Notes under the pieces: generated by a model
The model's input: the letters and a program-made list of their open reading frames with translations, nothing else
What the model was told of the DNA's origin: nothing
Database searches by the model: none
NCBI GenBank assembly: GCA_011526565.1
Contig: WYBL01000151.1
Coordinates: 1-64,000 of the forward strand
Direction of reading: 5' to 3'
Length of the DNA: 64,000 nt
Source: Acidobacteriota bacterium
Lineage (GTDB): Bacteria; Acidobacteriota; Vicinamibacteria; Fen-336
In this document: one piece after another, positions 34,470 to 42,083 of the stretch
How the letters are laid out: each line of letters opens with the position of its first letter
How positions within the stretch are numbered: the first letter of the stretch is position 1
Translations under genes and position numbers: made by a program

Positions 34470-35060
34470 ATGAGCATGATCGCGAAGGTTGCGCCGGCTT
34501 CGGGTTCGCGGCTAGTTCCACTGCACGCCGCGGCCGAACCCATCCTGGGCCACCTCGAGCAGCGCCGCTCGGGGTTGGCGCGGTACTGCATCAACGCTCT
34601 TCGCGTCACCGCGCTGGCGCTGGCCGCCGCCCACGGCATCGCCTACCGCTTCATCAGCTCGCTGGCAGGCGACAGCTCGGCCCGGATGGCGAACTACCGC
34701 CTGTCGGGCCAGCGCGCGATGGCTGTCGAGGACGTGGCGGCGCTGATCGAGGAAGGGCCGCTCGGGGTCGAGGTGGCGATGGCGATCCTGCGGGTGCTGA
34801 TCGCGCGAGCGGGCGGCCGGATCGTGATGGACCCGCTGCCGGTCCAGCGCCCGACGACGGCGTTGGCGGCGATGCTGGCGCAGAACGGAGCGCTTTCGGC
34901 CCAGGCGACGCTGGCCCTCGAGGACGGCAGCGTCGACCCGCACGAGTACGCGACGCTGGCGCCGGCGATCGAGCAGATGCGGCGCTGCGTGGAGGCCTTC
35001 GACGCGGCGTGCGCCGGTGTTGCAGGCGCCGCTGCGCGAGAGGCGGGGAGGGCACATTGA
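34470..35060 (+). CDS. Hypothetical early protein, possibly a regulator
   Basis: A 196-residue helical protein. The middle (ARYCINALRVTALALAAAHG, then YRLSGQRAMAVEDVAALIEE) could hold a helix-turn-helix like phage CII/Rha-type regulators, but I cannot name a family. It overlaps the next gene's TTG start in TTGA, so the two are coupled. Confidence 0.5.
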   Translation: MSMIAKVAPASGSRLVPLHAAAEPILGHLEQRRSGLARYCINALRVTALALAAAHGIAYRFISSLAGDSSARMANYRLSGQRAMAVEDVAALIEEGPLGVEVAMAILRVLIARAGGRIVMDPLPVQRPTTALAAMLAQNGALSAQATLALEDGSVDPHEYATLAPAIEQMRRCVEAFDAACAGVAGAAAREAGRAH

Positions 35061-35446
35061 GCGCGACGGCGCCGGTGCCGCGGGACCCGCTGCTGGACGC
35101 GCTCGACCAGGTGCGGGCTCAGCTCGACATGGTCCGCGAGCAGCTCGGCGCCGTGCAGCGCCGTGCGCTCGAGCAGGCTGTTTTCGCCCGCGTGCTGGAG
35201 ACGGAGGACATCTACTTGGGCCCCGAGGAGGCGGGGATCCTTCTGGGGATCTCGCGCACGTCGGTGGCCGAGGCGGTGGAAGCGGGGCAGCTCGCGCGCG
35301 TTCCGGCGCCGGGCACGACCTCGGGCTGGCGGGTGCCGCTGTCGTCGATCCGCTACCTCCAGCACAACCAGAAGCTGGTCGCCGAAACCGAGCGGAAGGC
35401 CCGGGCCCGGGCTGCGAGTCGGGCCCTGGCCAGGGTTTCCGCATGA
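35057..35446 (+). CDS. Excisionase-like helix-turn-helix protein
   Basis: About 129 residues, start TTG 35057 with GGGGAGGG upstream and overlapping the previous stop in TTGA. The N-terminal part is a coiled-coil-like helix; residues about 55-110 (YLGPEEAGILLGISRTSV, then GWRVPLSSIRYL) form a winged helix of the MerR/excisionase-like (HTH_17) type. It may be an excisionase or an early regulator. The 4-base ATGA overlap couples it to the next gene. Confidence 0.6.
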   Translation: MSATAPVPRDPLLDALDQVRAQLDMVREQLGAVQRRALEQAVFARVLETEDIYLGPEEAGILLGISRTSVAEAVEAGQLARVPAPGTTSGWRVPLSSIRYLQHNQKLVAETERKARARAASRALARVSA

Positions 35447-35796
35447 AGGCAGGTCGCGCGAGGGGGCCGGCAGTGAAGCCCGCGGGGCAGTGCTCGCGGG
35501 CCGGCTGTGCGGAACCGGCGAAGTGGGTGCCGCGGTTCAGCTTCCGCCCTTGGCCCGGGTACACGGGCAAGCCCGCTGAATGTATCGCGGGGGTGGCCAT
35601 CTGCGAGCTGTGCCGCCCGGGATTCGTGGAGCACGGCTGGCGGGCGCTGGCTGTGAGCGCCGCCACCCCCCTGCGCATCGCAGGCTTCATCGTCGACGAC
35701 TCGTGCACCACCGTGGAGATGCTGGAGATGGGGCACGAACAGGTCGTCGCTCCGGTCGCTCACGGGACTTTCGCCAGGGGGCAACCCGAGACGTAG
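35443..35796 (+). CDS. Cys-rich zinc-ribbon-like small protein
   Basis: A 117-residue protein with paired Cys (QCSRAGCAEPAKW ... ECIAGVAICELCRPGF), spacing suited to one zinc. The C-terminal half has FIVDDSCTTVEMLEM. Starts at ATG 35443 overlapping the previous stop (ATGA). First of six small Cys-rich proteins in the early operon. Confidence 0.55.
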   Translation: MKAGRARGPAVKPAGQCSRAGCAEPAKWVPRFSFRPWPGYTGKPAECIAGVAICELCRPGFVEHGWRALAVSAATPLRIAGFIVDDSCTTVEMLEMGHEQVVAPVAHGTFARGQPET

Positions 35797-35867
35797 CCGG
35801 GAGCCGCGAAGAACAGCCGAGACAACGGACGGGAGACGTGCGCGCGGTTGAGCGCTGGAGGTGTTTC

Positions 35868-36185
35868 GTGGGGATTGAGGTCGAGCAGGCGCAGGGCATC
35901 GATACCGTCGACCCACGTGCGCGCCTTGTGCCGGTGCGGCCCGTCTTCCGGGAGCTGTGGGTGGTCGCGCCGGGCTACGAGGTTGTGAGCGTGGACTACG
36001 GCGTGAGCAGGCGGCGACGCGAAGCCCTGCACGCGTGGGCCTCGTTCGACGTCGGCGGTGACGTCGACCTCGTCGACGCGCACGTCGCGGCTCTCGCAAT
36101 GCGAGGCGTCCGCCCCCGTCCGGAGGTGATCGCGAAGGCACGTGCGCACCTCCGCCGTCTGCTCGGAAAGGAAGGTCGACGATGA
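35868..36185 (+). CDS. Hypothetical early protein
   Basis: A 105-residue protein, start GTG 35868 with a good GGAGGT site. Soluble, with a basic C terminus (AKARAHLRRLLGKEGRR). No family recognised. Its stop overlaps the next ATG (ATGA). The longer frame from 35580 overlaps the previous gene and is not used. Confidence 0.55.
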   Translation: MGIEVEQAQGIDTVDPRARLVPVRPVFRELWVVAPGYEVVSVDYGVSRRRREALHAWASFDVGGDVDLVDAHVAALAMRGVRPRPEVIAKARAHLRRLLGKEGRR

Positions 36186-36544
36186 ACGCTGTGCTCGAAG
36201 CCCGAGTCGTTTCCACGCCGGACGAAACGCCGTTCGAGGCGCACCGCTGCGTCAAGTGCGGGTGCACGGAGGGGCGGGCATGTGCTGGCGGTTGCGGCTG
36301 GCTGGTCGCCCCTGGCGAGCTGGAGCCCGGCCGCGCCGACGTCGGCCTGTGCACGGCCTGCGTCAAGCCGTCGTCGGTGCCGCACGTCCTCAGGGGCGAG
36401 TGGATCACGCGCCTGTCCCGCCGCGGCGAGTACTCCGTTGCGGTCACGGGCACGGGAGCCGTGCACATGTTCGACGACCGCGCGCTGCGGCTGCTGGCGA
36501 TCACCTCGCGCGGCGCTCTCGCACCGGTGGAGCGTGCGCGATGA
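36182..36544 (+). CDS. Cys-rich early protein (CxxCxCT...ACxGGCxW motif)
   Basis: A 120-residue protein with RCVKCGCTEGRACAGGCGW followed by LCTACV: a zinc-binding arrangement I have seen in small phage proteins (CxxCGCTxxxACxGGCxW...CxxC). The rest contains RGEYSVAVTGTGAVHMF. Role unknown. It is coupled to both neighbours through ATGA overlaps. Confidence 0.6.
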   Translation: MNAVLEARVVSTPDETPFEAHRCVKCGCTEGRACAGGCGWLVAPGELEPGRADVGLCTACVKPSSVPHVLRGEWITRLSRRGEYSVAVTGTGAVHMFDDRALRLLAITSRGALAPVERAR

Positions 36545-37158
36545 CGGCAGACCGATTCGTGCGGCTCTGCCCGACTCACCGCACCACGCTGAAGACCGAC
36601 GGCGACGGCTTCGCCTGCTCGCGCTGTGGTGGCCGCATCGGTCGCTGGGTGATCCACGACCTGCAGAAGGACAAGGACGTGGAGGAGGGGACGGACGAGG
36701 CTTTCCTGAAGGCCAAGCGAACCCCGAGCGTCGCTCCAGCGCTGGACTTCGAGTTCTCCGACAAGAAGCCGCGGCCGCACAGCCAGGTGGTCGTTGCCCT
36801 CGCGAAGCTTGCGGATACCCGTGGGACCGTGATCATGGACGTGCGCCTGCTGCACCGGGGCCACCAGCCGGCCTTCCTGATCGACTGGACGGAGCACGCT
36901 CCGGGCAAGGCGAAGGCCGAGATCCGCGACCGGGGTCGCGCCTGGACCGGTCTGAGCCTCGAGCAGGCGAAGCAGGCCTTCGTCGCCGTGGTCCAGCAGG
37001 CACTCGCCGACGGGTGGCTCCTGGCTCCGCGGCGGTTCGGCACCGGCCGCGCCGTGCCGACGCGGCCGGTGCCGCCGCCGCCCGGTGCTCGCGCGGCGGA
37101 ACCGCCCCAGCCGAGCCCCAAGGCGCCGCGCGGCGCGCAGCGCCGAAAGGCCGCCTGA
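36541..37158 (+). CDS. Zinc-ribbon early protein
   Basis: A 205-residue protein. The N-terminal LCPTHRTTLKTDGDGFACSR with CGG is a zinc ribbon (CxxH...CxxC). The middle (residues about 60-165) is alpha/beta with WTGLSLEQAKQAFVAVVQQA, and the C terminus is Pro/Lys/Arg-rich. Nucleic-acid binding is plausible, not shown. Overlaps the previous stop in ATGA. Confidence 0.55.
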   Translation: MTADRFVRLCPTHRTTLKTDGDGFACSRCGGRIGRWVIHDLQKDKDVEEGTDEAFLKAKRTPSVAPALDFEFSDKKPRPHSQVVVALAKLADTRGTVIMDVRLLHRGHQPAFLIDWTEHAPGKAKAEIRDRGRAWTGLSLEQAKQAFVAVVQQALADGWLLAPRRFGTGRAVPTRPVPPPPGARAAEPPQPSPKAPRGAQRRKAA

Positions 37159-37304
37159 TGGCCGCCGACTCGAGGCTCGACCGACTGTCCGCCGCGATCG
37201 TGCGCCTGGTCGACCGGCTCGGGCTGTGGCCGGCCCTCGTCGTCTCGGCGCTCGGCTCCGGGCTGATGGCCTGGTCGCTGATCGAGTTGGCGCGGGGGTT
37301 GTAG
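37158..37304 (+). CDS. Small membrane peptide
   Basis: A 48-residue peptide with a basic amphipathic start (RLDRLSAAIVRLVDRLG) and one hydrophobic helix (LWPALVVSALGSGLMAWSL). ATG at 37158 overlaps the previous stop (TGATG). No family recognised. Confidence 0.5.
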   Translation: MAADSRLDRLSAAIVRLVDRLGLWPALVVSALGSGLMAWSLIELARGL

Positions 37305-37865
37305 GTGGAGAGCGGACCCGGGCGCTTGACGCCGTGCCGGACGTGCGGAGTCGAGATCTGGTGGCTCGAGACGGCGAAGGGCCGGCCGATGCCCCTGGAC
37401 CCGCGGCCGCACCCGGCCGGCAACGTCGTCGTCGGGACTCGGCGTGCGGAGACGGCGGCCGAGGACCTGGGCGTGCACCGGCCCGCGGTCCGCGTCGCGA
37501 TCGTCCTCGGCCACGGTCGCGGGCTGCCGGACGGGCTGCCGGCGAACACGCTGCGCTGGGTCCCGCACTGGGCGACGTGCTCGCGGCGGCCGCGACGTCG
37601 CGACGAGAGGCCGTGCAGGGCGATTGGCTGCGGCCGCTTGAGACCCCGACACCGAGCCTTCTGCGGCCCCCATTGGTCGATCGTGCCGATGATGCTCAAG
37701 GCGACGCTGATCGACGCGATGGGAGCCCTGCGCCGCCGCGAGCCCAACGCGCAGCGCATGTACGCCGATGCGCGCCGGGCCGCGATCGCCTGCGTGCTCG
37801 AGGCCGAGACCAGGCGCGGAGCGATCCAGGGGACGCTCGACCTCGAGGCATACCATGCGTCGTAG
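37305..37865 (+). CDS. Cys-rich early protein
   Basis: A 186-residue protein. GTG 37305 follows the previous stop directly. The start TPCRTCGVEIWWLETAKG, with MPLDPRPHPAGNVV, matches a small phage domain I have seen (CxxC, then IxWxxxxxGxxMPxDP). A second Cys cluster, RPCRAIGCG then FCGPHW, lies near residue 110. Likely binds zinc; role unknown. Confidence 0.58.
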   Translation: MESGPGRLTPCRTCGVEIWWLETAKGRPMPLDPRPHPAGNVVVGTRRAETAAEDLGVHRPAVRVAIVLGHGRGLPDGLPANTLRWVPHWATCSRRPRRRDERPCRAIGCGRLRPRHRAFCGPHWSIVPMMLKATLIDAMGALRRREPNAQRMYADARRAAIACVLEAETRRGAIQGTLDLEAYHAS

Positions 37866-38097
37866 CGGCTGGCCGCTCCTCCTGGCCTTCGGCGCCGGCC
37901 TCCTCGCCGGCGGCGCACTTGTCCACCACCTCGACCGAGGGCTGATCGAGGCCGTGTTGCACACGAGCCGCGAGCTCGCGCGCACCTCCGGCCGGCAGCA
38001 GCTCGTCCTCGAACGCGTCGACCGGACGGGGTTCGCCGTGTGCCCCCAGTGGCGTCTGGCGGCCGCCGCCGCGGCGGAACAGCAGGCGGAGCCATGA
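37855..38097 (+). CDS. Single-TM membrane protein, spanin-like layout
   Basis: An 80-residue protein with one N-terminal hydrophobic helix (GWPLLLAFGAGLLAGGALV) followed by a charged helical part, the layout of inner-membrane spanins and small anchored proteins. ATG 37855 overlaps the end of the previous gene by 11 bases. Being in the early operon, a spanin role is less likely than a membrane-anchored host-takeover protein. Confidence 0.5.
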   Translation: MRRSGWPLLLAFGAGLLAGGALVHHLDRGLIEAVLHTSRELARTSGRQQLVLERVDRTGFAVCPQWRLAAAAAAEQQAEP

Positions 38098-38252
38098 GCC
38101 TCCTGATCGTCGGCCGCTGCTCGGCTTGCCGGGAGCCGCTGGTCGTCGTGACGATCTGCCCCCGGTGCGGCCGTGCCCACCTGTGCGCTCCGTGCGCGCT
38201 CCGCTGCGTGGTCCAGGACGTGTGGGCCGTGCGCCCGAAGGCGGCGGCTTGA
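38094..38252 (+). CDS. Cys-rich zinc-ribbon peptide
   Basis: A 52-residue peptide dominated by Cys pairs (GRCSACREPL, ICPRCGRAHLCAPCALRC), enough for two zinc ions. Starts at ATG 38094 in an ATGA overlap with the previous gene and its stop is joined to the next start (TGATG). Confidence 0.58.
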   Translation: MSLLIVGRCSACREPLVVVTICPRCGRAHLCAPCALRCVVQDVWAVRPKAAA

Positions 38253-38410
38253 TGGCGCCCGCGGCCGAGGACGACGGCCTGTGCTGGTGGTGCTGCGACT
38301 GCGAGGGCGCCGGCGAGACCTGCCCTCACCCGGTGGAGCGCTGCGGAGCGTGTTGGGACGACTTAGAGCCAGCGCTGGACGACTGGGACGGGGACGACGA
38401 GGACGAGTAG
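38252..38410 (+). CDS. Acidic Cys-rich peptide
   Basis: A 52-residue peptide with clustered Cys (LCWWCCDCEGAGETC and RCGACW) and an Asp/Glu tail (DDWDGDDEDE). The acidic tail recalls DNA mimics, such as anti-restriction proteins, but this is only a resemblance. Last in the coupled run before ParB. Confidence 0.55.
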   Translation: MAPAAEDDGLCWWCCDCEGAGETCPHPVERCGACWDDLEPALDDWDGDDEDE

Positions 38411-38467
38411 GGGAAACGAAATGGGCGCCGGCGGGTGGCAGCCCGCGGCGCCCGGAAAGGCACGGCA

Positions 38468-40117
38468 ATGACTGAGAAGAGCGTACAGGAAGCGGCGAGC
38501 GTGGGGAAGAGCGAACCGGTGTTCCGACAGGTCAGCGTGGCGGACATCACGCCGAACCCCGACAACCCTCGGCGGCGGTTGTCGGAGGTCGGCCTCGAGG
38601 AGCTGGCGGCCAGCATCGCCGAGAAGGGTGTTCTCCAGCCCATCCTGGTCCGGCCCGTCGCCAGCGGTGCCCTGCAGATCGTCGCCGGGGAGCGGCGGTG
38701 GCGGGCCGCGAAGGTGGCCGGCCTCGAAGCCGTGCCGGCGCGGGTGGCCAACCTCACCGACGACGAGGCCCTCGAGATCGCCGTGATCGAGAACCTGCAG
38801 CGCGAGGACGTGCACCCCCTCGACGAGGCTGCCGGATTCGAGGCGCTCCTGAAGCACGGGCACGACGTCGCCGGCCTGGCCGCCAAGGTGGCGAAGTCGG
38901 AGGCTCACGTCTACCAGCGCCTCAAGCTGCTGTCGCTGTCGAAGAAGTGCCAGGCGGCATTCCTCGAGGACAAGATCCCTGCCTCCACCGCGCTGGTCCT
39001 GGCGCGGATTCCGTCGACGAAGCTGCAGGACGAGGCCCTCAAGCGCGTGGAGGGAATGAACTCGGCGGAGGCCGCCTCGACGATCCGCCACCAGTTCATG
39101 CTCGAGCTGTCCGCGGCCCCGTTCAAGATCGACGACGAGGACCTCGTGCCTGAGGCCGGGTCCTGTCTCCGGTGCCCGAAGCGGACGGGCAACCAGCAGC
39201 TGCTCTTCGCGGACCTGAAGAGCCGGGACCTCTGCACGGACCCGCCGTGCTTCCAGAAGAAACGCGACGCCGGGGTCGAGCGCCGCTTGGCGGAGGCCCG
39301 GTCGAGTGGCCACACCGTCTTGAGCGCGGCCGAGGTCAAGACGCTCGCGCCCCACGGCTACCCCACCTCGAAGAGCGGCTACGTCAGCCTCGACGAGTAC
39401 GACTCTCGGCACGGGAAGACCCTGCGCCAGGCCGCGGGGAAGAAGGCGATCGACGCCTTGCCTCCGGAGAACGTGGTCCTCGCTCCCGTGAAGAGGCACG
39501 ACGGCTCGACCGAGATCAAGGAACTCGTCCCGCGCGCGATCGCGAAGAAGCTGGCGCCGACGCCGAAGAAGCCCGCGGGCGACGTGAGCCGGTCGCGCGC
39601 CGACTCGAAAGTTGCCGCCGACGGCGCCGCGCGGAGGGAGCGCGCGCGCATCGGGGCTGTCGCCGTGGAGCGCGTGGTGGCGGCAGCGCAGAACCACGAC
39701 GCCGACCTCGAGTTCCTCCGCTGGCTCGTGGTCTCCGAGCTCGGCTCTTTCGTGCTGCCGTCGTCGCCCCTGGTTCTCAAGGCGTGTGGCGTCAAGAAGG
39801 CTGAGGACCTCAGGAAGAAGCTGCCGTCGCTCGGAGAGCGCCCGCTCGTGGGCCTCCTGACGGCCCTCACTCTCGACGCCGAGGGTATCGACGGCGACTG
39901 GGCCTACGGCCAGGGCTACCCCGAGATCCTGACGGCAGCCTGCAAGGTGTTCGGCGTCGATCTGCCTGCCCTCGAGCGGGAGCTGCAGGTCGAAGCCGAA
40001 CCCGTGGCGAAGGCGGCCAAGAAGGGGGCGAAGTCGGCGGCGAAGAAGCCGGCCCGGAAGGCTGCGAAGGTCACGTCGTCCAAGGGGAAGCTGAAGGCGA
40101 AGGGGCGTGCCGCGTGA
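38468..40117 (+). CDS. parB-like: ParB/Spo0J-family protein with basic tail
   Basis: A 549-residue protein. Residues about 25-115 form the ParB/Sulfiredoxin N-terminal domain with the CTP-binding Arg motif GERRWRAAK and the IENLQRED box. Residues about 130-190 are the HTH domain (AGLAAKVAKSEAHVYQRLKL). Residues about 230-275 have Cys pairs (CLRCPKRTG and CTDPPCF) as in PRTRC-type phage ParB-like proteins. The C-terminal 60 residues are Lys/Ala-rich (AAKKPARKAAK), like histone H1 tails. There is no ParA near it. ATG 38468 has a GGAAAGG site. It sits at the start of the replication-type module. Confidence 0.78.
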   Translation: MTEKSVQEAASVGKSEPVFRQVSVADITPNPDNPRRRLSEVGLEELAASIAEKGVLQPILVRPVASGALQIVAGERRWRAAKVAGLEAVPARVANLTDDEALEIAVIENLQREDVHPLDEAAGFEALLKHGHDVAGLAAKVAKSEAHVYQRLKLLSLSKKCQAAFLEDKIPASTALVLARIPSTKLQDEALKRVEGMNSAEAASTIRHQFMLELSAAPFKIDDEDLVPEAGSCLRCPKRTGNQQLLFADLKSRDLCTDPPCFQKKRDAGVERRLAEARSSGHTVLSAAEVKTLAPHGYPTSKSGYVSLDEYDSRHGKTLRQAAGKKAIDALPPENVVLAPVKRHDGSTEIKELVPRAIAKKLAPTPKKPAGDVSRSRADSKVAADGAARRERARIGAVAVERVVAAAQNHDADLEFLRWLVVSELGSFVLPSSPLVLKACGVKKAEDLRKKLPSLGERPLVGLLTALTLDAEGIDGDWAYGQGYPEILTAACKVFGVDLPALERELQVEAEPVAKAAKKGAKSAAKKPARKAAKVTSSKGKLKAKGRAA

Positions 40118-40335
40118 CGCCCGGCCAGGCCTTCCGCCAACTCCGCCTCGCCGCCGGTCTGTCCGGCGTCGACGTCGCGCGCCGCCTCCGCGTGCAACCG
40201 GCGATGGTCTGCTCCGTCGAAGCCGGCCGCCGCCCCTTGCCCCGCACGTTCCAGGCCTTCGCCCGCGCGATCGCTGGCAAGGCCGTAGCCAACACCTGCG
40301 CCGCTGTGCAGGCCCTCAACGGAGGTCGCAATTGA
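40114..40335 (+). CDS. XRE-type helix-turn-helix protein
   Basis: A 73-residue DNA-binding protein with the HTH LAAGLSGVDVARRLRVQPA near residues 10-30, starting at GTG 40114 in a GTGA overlap with parB. It may regulate the following DUF2303-like operon or be a small initiator partner. Confidence 0.6.
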   Translation: MTPGQAFRQLRLAAGLSGVDVARRLRVQPAMVCSVEAGRRPLPRTFQAFARAIAGKAVANTCAAVQALNGGRN

Positions 40336-40691
40336 AGCCCACGCAGCCGCAAGCCGTCACCCTCGCGAACCTCGGAGACGGCGCCGCCTTGGAGCAGTTC
40401 CAGGCCGCGTTCGACGAGGTCCTGCGCAACGTCGCCGACATCAACACCGACCCGGAGCAGCGCCGTTCCGTTGCCTTGACCGTCTCGATCGTCCCCAACG
40501 AGCAGAGGGAGATCGGCGAGATGCAGATCAAGGTCTCGACCAAGCTCGCCGGCACCAAGCCGGTGAAGACCACCGTGTTCATCGTACGCCACGCCGGTCA
40601 GGTGATCGCCGTGGAGCAGAACCCGAAGCAGCTCGCGCTGGGGATGGACCTGCCGAGCAACATCCGCTCGATCGCGGGCGGGAAGGAGTAG
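40332..40691 (+). CDS. Hypothetical phage protein
   Basis: A 119-residue beta-rich protein. TTG 40332 has an exceptional GGAGGT ribosome site, and overlaps the previous stop in TTGA. The sequence has DINTDPEQRRSVALTVSI and TTVFIVRHAGQVIAVEQ. It lies immediately before the DUF2303-like gene; such pairs of small proteins next to DUF2303 are common in phages, as I recall. Confidence 0.55.
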   Translation: MKPTQPQAVTLANLGDGAALEQFQAAFDEVLRNVADINTDPEQRRSVALTVSIVPNEQREIGEMQIKVSTKLAGTKPVKTTVFIVRHAGQVIAVEQNPKQLALGMDLPSNIRSIAGGKE

Positions 40692-40695
40692 GACC

Positions 40696-41478
40696 ATGGC
40701 CGAACTCAACGCGAGCGTCATCACCGAGGTGGAGCGCCTCGCCCTCAAGGGCACCGAGTCCCGGACCGTGAAGGTCGGCGACGCGAGGACCCTCGAGCTC
40801 GTCCCGAGCAGTCTCAACCTCGTCGCCGCGGAGACCTTGATCCCCAAGGAACCGACCGCCTCGATGCTGAAGCTCTCGACCCTCTCGAGCCTGCTGCTCT
40901 ATCTCCTCTCGGACCCGGCGGCCCACAAGGACCACCTGCTCCACGTGGAGGGCCCCGACAGCGTGAGCCTGCTGAGCCCGCTCAAGGGGTACCACCGCCA
41001 GCGTGAGCTCTTGGCCAAGGCGGCGCTGCAGCGCCAGGAGTTCCCGTTCGCGCGCTTCCTGGCGGTCGAGGACTTCGTCATCGCCGTGCAGCTCGGGTTC
41101 GTGGACACGCCGGACAAGGCGAGGGTCCTGGCGATCGCCGGCAACGTGCGACAGGAGGCGGTGCGCACGTCGGTCGACGACGGTGTCACCCAGACGGTGG
41201 CGACGAAGGTGGGCATCACGCGGGGCCAGGAAACCACGGTCCCGCAGACGGTGTCGCTCGCCCCCTACCGCACGTTCTCCGAAGTCGACCAGCGCGCAAG
41301 CCCGTTCCTCTTCCGCATGAAGGGCGGCAGCCCCGACCAACTCCCGTGCGCCGCGCTCTTCGAGGCCGACGGCGGCGCCTGGCGCCTCGAGGCCATGAAG
41401 CGAATCGCGGAGTGGTTCGGCACCCAGCATCACGCCGCGGCCGAGCTCTGGCCGGCAGGCCTGCGCATCCTGTACTGA
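40696..41478 (+). CDS. DUF2303-like phage protein
   Basis: A 260-residue soluble protein. The C-terminal end (LAPYRTFSEVDQRASPFLF and LPCAALFEADGGAWRLEAMK) matches the DUF2303 pattern as I remember it. DUF2303 proteins are phage-encoded and of unknown function, sometimes near DNA recombination genes. It is in the replication-type module next to the HTH protein. Confidence 0.65.
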   Translation: MAELNASVITEVERLALKGTESRTVKVGDARTLELVPSSLNLVAAETLIPKEPTASMLKLSTLSSLLLYLLSDPAAHKDHLLHVEGPDSVSLLSPLKGYHRQRELLAKAALQRQEFPFARFLAVEDFVIAVQLGFVDTPDKARVLAIAGNVRQEAVRTSVDDGVTQTVATKVGITRGQETTVPQTVSLAPYRTFSEVDQRASPFLFRMKGGSPDQLPCAALFEADGGAWRLEAMKRIAEWFGTQHHAAAELWPAGLRILY

Positions 41479-41483
41479 GCCCG

Positions 41484-42083
41484 ATGCTCGGCAACGCGCC
41501 GGCGAGCCCTGAGCGGGCCGACAGCCCATGCCCCTGTCCCGAGCACTCGACCCCTGTGCCGGTCAACGACGTGGGGCGCTGCAACACGTGCGACAACCGC
41601 GATGCGTGGGACGCTCTCGACGCGATCAAGGAGGCGCTCGAGATCGAAGACGGTTTGACCTGTCCCGTTGGGGCCGTGGTGGCCCTGAAGCGCGAGCGGG
41701 ATGAGGCGCGACGGTATGGAGCGGCGCTCTACGCCGAACGCCTCCAGATTCAGGCCGACTCGAGGCTACTCACCTGCGTCTGGTGTGGGCGCGCCTACCC
41801 ACCCGGAACCCCGACCAGCAACCACGAGTCGTTGCGCCTGCATGCTGTCGAGTGTCCCCAGAACCCGGTCACTGTCGAGCTTCAGCGGCTCCGCACACAG
41901 ATCGCACTGGACGTGGATGGGGCTTCGATCCCGCTGCTCGGGACCCTGGTGCGGGCAATCGTTGGGGCCGCGAAGCGCCGTCGCCCCGCATGGCTCGCTG
42001 TCCATGAGCTCACAGGCCACGGATCTCGGGTCTCTCGCGCGCTGTGCAGGTGGGCCTGCGTCGACCCGGACGGGGAGCGATAG
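41484..42083 (+). CDS. Cys-containing hypothetical phage protein
   Basis: A 199-residue protein with Cys motifs (PCPCPEHST, GRCNTCDNRDAWD, LTCVWCGRAYPPG) pointing to zinc binding, and a coiled-coil-like middle. Starts at ATG 41484. The stop overlaps the next GTG. Possibly a primase- or helicase-loader-like accessory, but no family motif is visible. Confidence 0.5.
   Translation: MLGNAPASPERADSPCPCPEHSTPVPVNDVGRCNTCDNRDAWDALDAIKEALEIEDGLTCPVGAVVALKRERDEARRYGAALYAERLQIQADSRLLTCVWCGRAYPPGTPTSNHESLRLHAVECPQNPVTVELQRLRTQIALDVDGASIPLLGTLVRAIVGAAKRRRPAWLAVHELTGHGSRVSRALCRWACVDPDGER

Noticed and set aside
37855..38097. Inner-membrane spanin
   Set aside because: The layout fits, but the gene lies in the early operon and not in the lysis module, and no overlapping Rz1-type lipoprotein is present.
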